A stretch of DNA of 64,000 bases, from the NCBI GenBank assembly GCA_001949185.1, contig BDGG01000016.1, forward strand, positions 852,277-916,276, given 5' to 3'. Of this stretch, positions 48,758 through 59,121 are shown piece by piece (positions within the stretch are counted from its first letter, which is position 1; the number at the start of each line of letters is the position of its first letter). The translations under genes and the position numbers were made by a program. Source of the stretch: Ramazzottius varieornatus. Taxonomy: Eukaryota > Tardigrada > Eutardigrada > Parachela > Ramazzottiidae. The notes beneath the pieces are model-generated. The model had not been told where the DNA came from. It was given only the letters and a program-made list of their open reading frames with translations, and did no database searches.

Positions 48758-51700
48758 TCACCGATTGTTGTACTTAGAATTACGGTTAGTATAGGTAGCG
48801 CCATGTAGAGGAGTTTTCCCCTTTCTCTGCACATGTAAAGTCTTGCCGTCCACAATGACGGTCCCCTTTTCGAGTAGGCGCTCCACCGCGGAACGGTGAT
48901 CGAACAGTATGAAACAATATCGCTACAAAGAAAAGCTGGAAATCAGCCGGGATGTCCAAACCTACCTCCAGCGACAAGTGAAAGCACAGTAGACTAACTT
49001 GACAAGATCTTTCTCCGAAGTGGCGCACGTTTTCAGCGTGATTCGCTGAGAGCGTTCGCCACTCCAGAATGTACTCTTATCCTGCTTCTTTGCCGAGCTT
49101 TCGACTACTTTCAAATTCAGGACAAAGCTTACGGTATTACGGTCCTGATGATATCGCAGTCGCACATCCACCACGTTTCCAAAGGCTGTAAGCAAAAACA
49201 CGTTCTCAACAAAAAGAAGCGAAACCATTTCTTCCTCAGCTTCTACCTTGCATAGCCTTGTGCATAGACGTTGATGAAACAGTAGTAGGAATATCTCTAA
49301 TGTACACTTGTTGCAAGTCGGGGAAAGCGTCGGCCTCTTCCGTCTGCAGTCGGGGGAACTCAAAGTGACGATCTTGCCCGCCACTTCCGCTTCCAGCGCT
49401 GCGCTGCCCACCGTTACCACCATTACGGTAGCCACCACCATAACCATCCTCGTTACCCTGATAGCTACCGCCACTCTTGGGACCACCAGAACCAGGGGGT
49501 CGCGGCGGTTCAGGACGAGTAGCCACAGGAGGACGGCCACCGGGCTTCTGGTTAATGGGAGCAGCTGTAAGAATTGGTCCCTTTGGTCCACCTTGAGTGA
49601 TGGCGGCCCACGACTTCGGAACGTTATCGACAACTACGAGAAAGAATATCCGATCCAGTTTGATTCCGATACCGTCAAAACTTGATTTTAACGTTCGCGA
49701 GTCCAAATCTAACTTCGGAAGGGAAGCTGGCAATTCGGCAAACAAGTTCAACAAGATCGTCATGCTGGCTGGCGCTCCTTCCCATTGTTTCTGGCTGGCA
49801 GCGTGCGCCACTCAGTAAGATGATTTTGTCAAGTTGTTTGCCAAACTCCCAGTTCTAAAAAGTATGGGCTTACCGGTAGGGGTAACAGGACTTTCAGCCC
49901 GAGGAGTCTCCGCGGCCGACTTAGGCTGTTCGGTCAGGTTATGAGGAGCCGTGACGGTATGAGGAGAGTTTGTGGAGCGAGCGGACAAAGGCGAACCGGT
50001 ATTTGAGCGAACATTACCACCAAGAGCCGAAGCGCTGGTCGGATTCATCTGTAAAGAAAATACGTGTACCCGGTTATTCTTGAAAAACCCAAAATGGTGA
50101 TGAGAATAAAACTCGGGTTCTACTTCCTCATAAAATGGGACGTTGGCAAATGAATTGTCCCAGATCGTTTCCAAGTGGCGCACACTTTCGGCCAACAACA
50201 TGAAAAATTTGCGCCACTTGAAATGGCCATCTGATTTAATTCATCCGCCCATGTCCCTCACCTTGATGTTCCTTCGTACTCACTTCTTGACTTCACCCTG
50301 TCTTCGTTCTTACCTGATGGAGTGGAGAAGCAACTCCCTGAGAGCCAGGTCGAGCTTTGTTCGGACTCATCGCATCAGCACGAAGTTCAAAATGGGCTGA
50401 TGCCTGGCCTTGCTGATCAGCATTGTCGTCGAAGCCTCTGTTGTCTAATCCATCTAAAGAGAAGCAACATACTAAACCCAGCAACCCTCATTATTCGAGA
50501 CGTGAATACCTGATGTCTAGACGCCATTTCAAACAGGTAACGAGAGCTTACCTTGATAAGGGAAAGAGTTGCGCTGATGAGCGACTTCGCCGTTCGACAA
50601 ACCCTCTTTGGGCTCATCCACACTTCCGCGGAGAGTCACATCTTCTGGTGAAGGTGTTCGCGAACGTTGCACATGATCGTCTGCAAAGAAAGCTTACAGC
50701 TTTGCTTTCGATGGACTAACTAACGTGAGAGTTGCCCACGTTGCAAACGACAGACGTACCTTGCGTTTCCGGTTCTGCAGCCGAAGCATTTTCTGCGCCA
50801 CCGTGACCAACGTTATCTGTTGAACCAAGAAAGAAAGCTGTAAGGCAGAAAGGCGATGGTACCAAGAAGGGAATCTGACTTTCAATATCCATGTTAGATG
50901 AGTATGAAGTTGAGCGAGACTGAGCCGATGATCCAGAACGATGCTCGGCTTCCTGAACACCGTTGGCCATTTCCTGGGCCGACTGCTGCCGTTCACCATG
51001 TTCATGACTGGTATGACCAGCACCTACAGAGACATAGGTTAGAGAGCAGGCGTAGGACTTATCGCGAATAACTGCTCAGTTTTTGTAGATTTTCGACGGA
51101 ACGAAAGTTTTATAATGTCTACCTTGGACGTTCTCATCAGAATGAGAGCTAGCATGAACAGCTGGCTGCTGTCCTCCATAGGCATTCATCATCTGGGGGT
51201 GCATCTGCATCTGAGGCACGAAGCCTGGATGCGTAGGCATACCAGGACCAACGGTATAGGAAAGACTCTGGTTAGGATAAGGATGCATAGCGGCGCGAGG
51301 ATCTGTAGCAGGAAGGATGAAAAGGTTCGTCCTGCAAAGCTTCAAATGACGAAAGATAGAAGAAGGAAAACCTTACCCATACTGACAGCATGGTTAAGCA
51401 CGTTATTGCTACCAGAGTTGACGGGAGAAGTGTGCGTGGCATTCTCGCGGCTGGAAGAAGTGCTAACAGCGTCTCCAAAGCCAGAAGAACCTCCCGGAGA
51501 TCCACCAGCACCTTGCTGCTGGCCTTGGCCAAAGCCATTGGACATCTGCTGAGGATGAGGCTGTTGCATTTGGTGCGGCTGAGGGAAGTGACTTTGGTGG
51601 ATGATGTGAAAGCCGCCATGGAAAGTTGACGTGCCTCTGCAGCGACAAAAACATTCGACTTTAGTTCACACGAGCTTGAAGGTGACACTTACGATGGGAC

Positions 51701-52069
51701 GAGGACTCCAGTCTGCATGGTGTAGGATAAGTCACGGCCACTGAAGTGCATAGGAATGACCAGTAAGCATGCCTGATCCTGCTGAGGATTCATGTATTGT
51801 GCGGGAAGCTGAGGCAATTGAGCGGCCGGTATATGCTGCGGCATCATAAAGTGTCCACCGGGTACAAACTGGCCTTGAGAATTGTGAATCACGAAAGGGG
51901 AGAACTGAGAAGGACTGGGCAAGACGTGGTGTTGTTGCGGTGCGGGTTGGACTTGCTGCGCCTGCTGTTGAGCTTGTCCTTGTTGCTGCAGAGGACGGGC
52001 TACTTGTCCGGCTGATCCCTGCGGTCCTTGAATGTATCCTCCTTGGTTGTGCATGGCTAAGCTCTTCAT
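48758..52069 (-). CDS. G3BP/rasputin-like RNA-binding protein lacking a visible NTF2-like domain
   Basis: The last exons are firm. The exon with DNVPKSWAAITQ leads through a Gly/Arg/Pro-rich stretch into an RRM. RNP2 is QVYIRDIP. The short exon 49190-49131 gives AFGNVVDVRLRYHQDRNT. The final exon gives RYCFILFD (RNP1) to the stop at 48758. The VPKSWA motif followed by this RRM is G3BP-like. Upstream exons down to about 52069 encode Gln/Pro/Met- and Ser-rich sequence (e.g. QQQGQAQQQAQQVQP, RSRTPSPED) with no NTF2-like fold, which in G3BP supplies dimerisation. No such exon is seen up to 53.8 kb either. The start at 52069 is tentative. Four introns are visible between 48.9 and 50.4 kb, three carrying hairpin repeats. 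Confidence 0.7.
48990..49100. repeat. Hairpin repeat, decayed copy
   Basis: Lies in the last intron of the G3BP-like gene. Arms are GAAGTGGCGCACG and GAGCGTTCGCCACTC. Confidence 0.65.
49721..49852. repeat. Hairpin repeat, decayed left arm
   Basis: Lies in the intron upstream of the VPKSWA exon. The right arm is GCGTGCGCCACTCAG. Ends are TTCGGCAAACAAG and GTTGTTTGCCAAACTCCCA. Confidence 0.7.
50136..50257. repeat. Hairpin repeat, complete single copy
   Basis: Lies in a G3BP-like gene intron. Ends are TGGGACGTTGGCAAATGAATT and TTAATTCATCCGCCCATGTCCC, with arms AAGTGGCGCACAC and AATTTGCGCCACTTGA. Confidence 0.85.
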
Positions 52070-53800
52070 TCAGTCGTCAACAAGGGAAAAAATCGGAGGA
52101 GAAGAGAGTACCTGCAGGAACAAGGACCACCGTGATGCAAAACTGATGATGTCATAAAGGAAGAGCAAATCAACAAAGCCAAATCAAGCGACAGACAAAT
52201 GTAGAATACGGGCTGCGCACTGCGCATCCAAAGCACTGAAGTATGCGCCGCCCAATAACCGTGTCAATCATCGCAGGCGGTACGGTACCAGTCAGCCCAT
52301 GACGCCCCAGTCTATAACGAACCGCGTGGCCTGCCATGGAGCGTATCTGCGCACAATCGGTGAGTCATCAACCTGCGCACTGTGCTGAAGCGATTACCAC
52401 ACCCGTAAAATAAAACTTCAATTTTGTCGCAAATGATCTCATACCTTGCAAATTGTCCTTTAATTCCAGGAGATCCCACCGTCCTTATCCCACCTCCCAC
52501 CCGTAATCATGAAGGAGGAACCTCGATGAGCCGAAGACGAATCGACGAGTTCAAAAGGGGAGCATCAAGTCATCGGAAGCAACGGATTTGCCTGCCACTG
52601 TGACTGATTCCGACCTCTTATCAAGCACAGATGATCCTGACGTCTGCTCGCTGACTGACGCAGAAGTCCAGTAATTGAACAATCCAACAAAACGTCAACA
52701 AAGCGATCTTCGTGTTGCAGTGCCGAACCCAAAAGGGACAGGAAGGAGCCGAGTTGACGAGAGCTGAGAATATATTAATCTTTTTTTCCAGAAAAGTTCG
52801 TCCATCAAAGATCAGATGGGCATGAGCCCTGGGTGCCGTGAGGGCAGCTCTGCGCGTGGGGGATAATGCAGTCAAGATGGCGCCTAACACCCCTTTTTCA
52901 AAAGAAAGCCGGCGCCTGGAATGGTTACCCTTTCACCAGGTCCGCAGTGTCCGGGGCTCACCTGAAACCTGCATTACCGAACATACCAGCAGGTGGCGCC
53001 ACAGCGATGCAGTTTCCTGAACAACTCTAACTCCTGACGTTCCCTCCTCTGGAAGTCGGCCTTTCTCGATGGCTTGACCTCTTTCTGGACTGTCCAGGGC
53101 AAGCTCACCTGTTAATGGTGCCAGTCGCCTGTCTGCAGCTTTTACCCGGCTGTAGAGCTGGTGGCTGTGGACCTACCCAGAACCCCGCGACCTCTAACGC
53201 TCCGTTGTTTTGCGAGAGGGTTCCCGTTCTCAACTGGTTTTGCGTTCCATGGTGCAGGAGGACTCTTGTTCTTTGCAATATTGCAGAGTATTTTGCCACT
53301 GTAGCTACGGTGCGCGAGCTACCACGCGTATACGTGATTTTGTAGTGGAAAGTGAAAACCCACGCACCGAGTCGCCGTCATGTGTCTCGGCGAAGACATC
53401 GAATGTTATTTTGCTTCCGGCATTATCGTGACGCATCTTTCCATATGCAGGTATGCAACGGTAAGGTGGCATGGAGCCACGACAATAAAGAAATAAGTAA
53501 AGCTTCACAACAGTTGTGTCGAGAAAATCCACCGCGGTCGAACGTGACGATCAAACTTTTGTAAGTGCTGTATTCGATTAACATCATCTATTCAATCCCC
53601 ACCAGAAGACAAAACCAGTCCTCTTTACTGTCGTGCTGAAAAATATCTGTCCTTCTATCCAGAGAGGTCAAACGGTGAATTCCGCTCGGTGATGTGAAAT
53701 CTGCCCGAAGCTGTCATCGTGTCTGCCGGAGGCAACTTTTGACTTTTGGAAAAGTTTCAACCGTATCATCAATTGATCCAAAATCTTCAGGAACGCCATC
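52070..53800. other. Divergent intergenic region between G3BP-like and MARVEL genes
   Basis: No exon was supported on either strand. It should contain promoters for both flanking genes and possibly 5' non-coding exons. Confidence 0.35.
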
Positions 53801-54852
53801 ATGGAAGACCCACCATACTCCACAAAGACAGAGGGAATCTACAACTATGGCAGCACAGCACAGCCAGCAAGCCTGCAGAATTCTGTCCCAGGAAGTCCAG
53901 CTAGCTACGCTCAGCGGGATGTCTATGGCGCAGGTGGATTCCCCTCCCAGCAGACAGTCCAGTCTACGAGGATCGTGGGACTCTCCCCGTTCTTCGACTG
54001 GCGGGTAGGTGCACCATATTTGAGAACCTAACCATGTTTCACGTTAAGAGCTCGTTGCTTTTGTGATTTGCAGTACTTCATGACAGTCAGTGGAATTCTC
54101 AAAGTTATCGAACTTGTAAGTATTATGCGCCAGTCAGATTAATTATGAAGCACATCTGTTGTTTGTCTCGGCTAATAGGTGATTCTTGCAGGTCTTTACC
54201 TTCATCGCCTTTGTCATTTCGGTGGCGACCTGGTCATCGCATACCTTTTACATCTACGCCAACAACGGGAGTCGAACACCCTTGTACTATCCATACGCAT
54301 ATGGTTCTTCCGTGTGGACAGACATCGTCACGTCCATCGCGTTTCTTATCACGTTGGCACTTTTAATCTTGTACCTGTTTCACCTGATCGAAAAGTATTA
54401 CCAGGTCCAGTGGCTACTTGTGGTAAGTGTAGTCTGAGCTCCAGGATGGCATAGCGGATTTTCCAGGGAAGTATGACAAAGTACATACCTTTTATCCGCA
54501 GGAATGCCTCTACTGTCTTGCTGTTGCATTTTGCCTACTAATAGCCGGAGCGGTCATGATACCGGCATATGGAGATCCCGCAAGAGGAGCCGTGGTGGTG
54601 AGTGTCTTCGTTTGCAGGGAGCTGATGTGGTGCGCTCTCTTCGTTATTATCTATGAAATGCTTGACTTTTAGTTCTTCTGCTGGGCGGCAATGGTTGTTT
54701 ACTTTGTTGATGCGTTCCTGAAGTTTCGAGCGTACCGTGCCGGCGAGGTTGCTCAAGGTATGGTTTCCTTTTCTTGTGGAACCATGCACACAAAGAACAT
54801 ACCCGTAAAAGGGTATTAATTTTGCCAATGTTATTTCATTGCAGGTATTTGA
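53801..54852 (+). CDS. MARVEL-domain tetraspan membrane protein, copy 1
   Basis: Six exons close in phase: 53801-54004, 54074-54115, 54192-54422, 54502-54597, 54673-54757 and 54845-54852, giving 221 residues. About 70 cytoplasmic residues rich in Ser/Gln/Tyr come first. Four hydrophobic helices follow: ILKVIELVFTFIAFVISVATW, VTSIAFLITLALLILYLFHLI, LYCLAVAFCLLIAGAVMI and FFCWAAMVVYFVDAFLKF. The FKVIELV…LYLFHLI…DAFLKF layout is that of MARVEL proteins of the plasmolipin/CMTM type. These act in apical membrane and vesicle sorting. The last exon adds only Gly-Ile before the stop. Confidence 0.85.
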
Positions 54853-56356
54853 AAAGCTGGTGTCGTGACAGAGTTTCGTCCATGGAAGCCAGCTCAGGCT
54901 TCGGACGTTGTTCGAGCCGCTGACAAGCGATTCTTACTCTTGCATGGCCAAGCGGACTGCGGCTCGTATAATTAATTTCTCGGAGCATGTAGCATGACAG
55001 ACAATCGTTCTGTGTTACGTTTGGTGTGTCTTTGTGACCATGATTGCTCCGTCTGACTCAAGATCTTTTACTTCCATTTATTTTTTTCGGTTTAACGGAT
55101 TCAAGCGGAGTTTTCTTCGTTATGTGGGACGAACTCGCAGTACGTCTCTCGTAAAATCTGCCTTATAGTGTTGTGGTATCTCCGAAGAACTTGCCTAGTA
55201 TACGCAGCATTCGCGTTGACGAGGAAGCGGAAGTTACGGTTCTATTACATGGGCCCAGCGAGATGGGCGTGTCCATATGCCTTTCTCGCCATACATAGCC
55301 ACCGTACGCAGGCTCCAGGTACGCGCGCGTACAGTTATGATATTTAATATTTGCATAATTTACGAGTTAGTAGGTATCGATTGATTGAGTTGGTCTGCAC
55401 CTTAAGGGTGCAAGCACAAGCGTCAGTGGCGAGTTCGGATCACATCAAGCATCTCGCAGATCAAAATTACATACTGTGATCGACTTCTCTGTACGTTTCG
55501 TTTGGGTTTATGCACTGTTCATCGTCGGGGCTGACTTAGTTGGTCCTTTCCTTGAGAACGTTGTTACAGTAGTGATTTCTCTGCATTTCCCAGGCTGCTC
55601 TTCGCATTCGCGGACACTGAGCTTTTGCTGAGATCCGGAATAATCAGCGAACGATTTCACGTGAAAGGTACGGTTTCCGCAAAGTCATTTGCAACCTTCC
55701 AAGCGACAAGCGCACTGTGGTTTTATCGTCATTATCCAACGACCGGCACTATTTCCTTATTCAGCAAGATGCTGTAATCTTCTAGTTGACTTTCACAGAG
55801 TAATGCTTGTTTCTTCGAAGTTTACTCGTGCGTAATGCTTGAAGAACCGCAACCCAGCTCTTGAGTGACTCACGCATATCGATATAGTTAAGTGCGATAC
55901 TTCCTAAACGTATATGAGCGCTGAAAAATTCCCCTTGCTCAGTAATGATTGATCATCACTAATGAAGCTGAGACAAGTAAGTGTACTGCTGAGAAGACCT
56001 GGAACCCCGGAAGAGATTTAGACGAAGAGGAAACAGGATGTTTTCGGCGTTTGCCTGTCTCCGTAGGGTCAGGACCTACTCTGGTTGCGCGATGCACTCT
56101 GCGTACTTCTGGTCCAAGTTGGAAGCGGCCTGCTGGCTAGACGGAAACACTGCAAAGCCTAACTTACATATGTATCTCGACGCCATTCCGACAAGTGCTG
56201 AGATTGGCGTTTATGAGAAAGTTACAGAATTTATGGCATGAATGTCCCTCTCTATGATATGTTCTTCTATGTAACCCACTGTCACTGTCGTAGCCTTGTT
56301 TACCAGTTCTATCATCTTTTGTAGTTGTTACAGGCCGGAAGTGACGATCGTGCAGA
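54853..56356. other. Spacer between the two MARVEL genes
   Basis: About 1.5 kb without a supported exon. It includes the upstream copy's 3' UTR and the promoter of the second copy. Confidence 0.35.
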
Positions 56357-58129
56357 ATGGATCATCCCAGCAAGCCCTATCCCAATCCCAACGTGACCAC
56401 CACCTATCCGGCTCAGAGCTACCCTTCCCAGACCTATGCGCAACAGGCTTATCCTTCAACGGCTGGCGGAGCGTCCACCTACACCACAACAACAGTGCAG
56501 CAGTCCAGAACAGTCCTCGTCAGGCCGTATTTTGATGTGAACGTAAGTGAAATTGAAAATCAATTAACTTGCGCGGTGAGGCATGACCGTCGCACCTGTA
56601 ACAACAACACCTACTCCGACTGTTTTCACTGTGTCTATCAGGCCTACGCCGTTCTGGAACCTGTAGAACCAAATAATCAAGTGCGACAGTTGATAGCACC
56701 TTACAGTGCCGCACATCGTATTGCGTTGTAGTGCCTTGGCATCCCGTAGGCTGTAACGTGCTTAAGTTCCGCAGTGACGTCGAGCGCATGTTTACGTGGG
56801 CTCAACGGTGTTTCTCAGTCCACAACGGCTGGAATACTGATGTTTCCGGTCGAATGAATTGCACGGGTCTGATTTCCTTCTTTGTTTACAGTATTTGCGA
56901 ACCCTTCCGGGACTTCTCAAGATTATCGAACTGGTAAGTGCGACTCCGCATAGTTGGGAAATCTTCCAAGTGGATCATTACACAAAAAGAAGTGAATGTT
57001 TGTCTTGTGAGAAGTGGCGAAGTTTTGTGTTATAGCAGCTTTCCCGAAGGCAACAGCTTCTCTGTTCTATTTTTAATTCTTCTAATTATTCAACCGCAGA
57101 TTCTGATGCTCATTGCCTTCATTCTTGCCGCATCTGCCTGGTCCTCCACAAGCTGGTACTGTGGTACTTCCACGTGAGTAGCAACTGTTTGAAAATCCGG
57201 CTTCCAGCAATCTCGTTGTTGTAACTTGTGCCGATTCTGTTCTTCAGATACTGCTACTACACATACGCCGCCAGTTCCGCCGGCTGGACCAAGTTCGTCA
57301 CCATCACCGGCTTCATCATTACGCTCATTTTGCTCCAGCTGTATCTGTTCCACCTCATTGAAAGATTCTACAGCGTTCCATGGCTCCAATTGGTAAAAAT
57401 ACCGCTCGAAACAAATCAGTACTGAAAATTCTAAAATGATTAAAACGGTTGTGAAGCTGAATTCGGACTGCGAGGCCGGAAAATGTGAGTTACGTAACGT
57501 GCAAGATCGTCACTTCCACTTGCGCACGCTTCTAGCTAGTAACTATGAAGACGTGCGCCACTGGAGTCGACGCCCTCTTACGTTTCGTTTGCTGGACTCT
57601 CATTTCCGAATTCTTCGCTTCGGCTAAGGAACGTCTGTTCGGTAAGGATGCTATTCGATCTTTGATGGTTTCTTTATCATTCAACAGGAAATGATTTACT
57701 GCGCCGTGGTGGCAGTTCTCTTGCTGATAGCTGGGGCGACCATGATCAACTATTCGGCTATTGACGGCACTCGGGGAGCTTGTGTTGTAAGTTAAAGCTC
57801 AAAGTTCAACGAGTCATCAGTATCCCTCCTTGTCCGACAGAACGACCTAGCTGATTTATATTACAGTTTTTCTGTTGGGCCGCCATGATCGTGTACGCCT
57901 TTGACGCCTTCCTCAAGTTTAAGTCCTTCCGAAACGGCGAACTGGCACAAGGTCTACCTTGAAAGAAACCCGGAAAACGTTTTCTATCTTCTACACTTTA
58001 GTTCTTCAGCGAATTTTATTTTCATCAAGTTCTTCCTAATTGTTCGTGCTTTTCACAGGCGTGAAACCAAGCGCTGGCATAACCACCAGTAACCCTCCCG
58101 CTCGTCCTCCGCCACCTTACCTTAGCTGA
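56357..58129 (+). CDS. MARVEL-domain tetraspan membrane protein, copy 2
   Basis: Seven exons close in phase: 56357-56542, 56892-56933, 57100-57173, 57248-57392, 57688-57786, 57867-57951 and 58059-58129, giving 233 residues. The helices parallel copy 1: LLKIIELILMLIAFILAASAW, ITGFIITLILLQLYLFHLI, VVAVLLLIAGATMI and FFCWAAMIVYAFDAFLKF. The second (42 nt) and penultimate (85 nt) exons have the same length and phase as in copy 1, showing tandem duplication. Copy 2 has one extra intron inside the first extracellular loop, and its tail is extended to end PARPPPPYLS, a proline-rich PPPY motif. One intron holds a hairpin repeat. Confidence 0.86.
57472..57602. repeat. Hairpin repeat, single copy
   Basis: Lies in an intron of MARVEL copy 2 and is absent from the matching intron of copy 1. 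Arms are ACTTGCGCACG and ACGTGCGCCACTGGAG. The right end is CGTTTGCTGGACTC. Confidence 0.75.
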
Positions 58130-59121
58130 AGCTTGAATTTCACCCCTAAGAGCCAAATCCAGCACTACTAACCGGGCGACTAACCCGGCTAGAAGCAGAA
58201 TCTTCTACGTGAAAATCTCGGTTCAATTTTTTTCTCGCAAATGGGAACAGTTCGCTAAACCAGTTTTGTAAACCATAGCCTGGTTCCCTTGTGTCACCCA
58301 AACTTCCCTGTGTTCCTGTTTATATACAGAATTAGCCTCTTACTGAACGATCAACTTCGTTGCGGTGTTGAACGGGTGTTCGTCTCAAAATTCGGTGTGT
58401 ATTTTTTCGTTGAAACAAACATAAATGTCGGCAAAGAAATAGTCACAAACGATAGAGAACTCAGGTGCGATATGAGAGGCCGGTAAACAACACCTACAAG
58501 ATCGTCATCTTAAGTGGCGCACAGTCTCATTCGTGTCGGCTAGAAGAGTGCGCCACTTGAGACAGCAGTCTTGTACTTTCGTTTGCCAGTCTCCCGTATC
58601 ATAGAGGGTTGGCCTGGTTGATTGATGAAGCTTTTTCGAGATCTAGAAATTACTATTGGTCAGATTCATGGCAAAAGCGAAACCGCGGTCATGGTAGAGT
58701 TGAACTTGGCGGAATTCCACAAAGGAGGAACTGTTCTTGCGGGTTGACTAAGCAATTATGAGCGTGTGGTCAGCAGACAGATTGACCTTGCTGAGGTACA
58801 ATCAGGTTTGTTGGCTGAAGATGTTGATGAATTGTGGACATGTCGATTAGTCGACGATGGAGTAACCTCTGTAATTGTACCCGCCATCAGGCAGATCACG
58901 GTCGCAGCTGTAAACGTTGCTTGCTTATTGTATGTCCGCGCAGTTCCCCATCGAGTTAGAGATGAGTACTTGGGTACTCTGTGAGAGACCTTTCAAGATT
59001 CGCAGTTAGGTGTTACGTCGTTCGAGAGGCCTTTCTCAGGCAGTTCCTATGACGGTCATTAGCACCCTCCATGGACTGCTGGGAGCGTAAACAGTTGCTG
59101 AACGTGCCGACGACAGTGACC
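58130..59121. other. Spacer between MARVEL copy 2 and the chitinase-like gene
   Basis: One complete hairpin repeat (58473-58595). Otherwise nothing recognised. The chitinase promoter should lie at the right end. Confidence 0.35.
58473..58595. repeat. Hairpin repeat, complete single copy
   Basis: Intergenic. Ends are GAGAGGCCGGTAAAC and GTTTGCCAGTCTCC. Arms are AAGTGGCGCACAG and GAGTGCGCCACTTGAG. Sub-terminal ACAAGATCG faces CAGTCTTGT. Confidence 0.82.
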
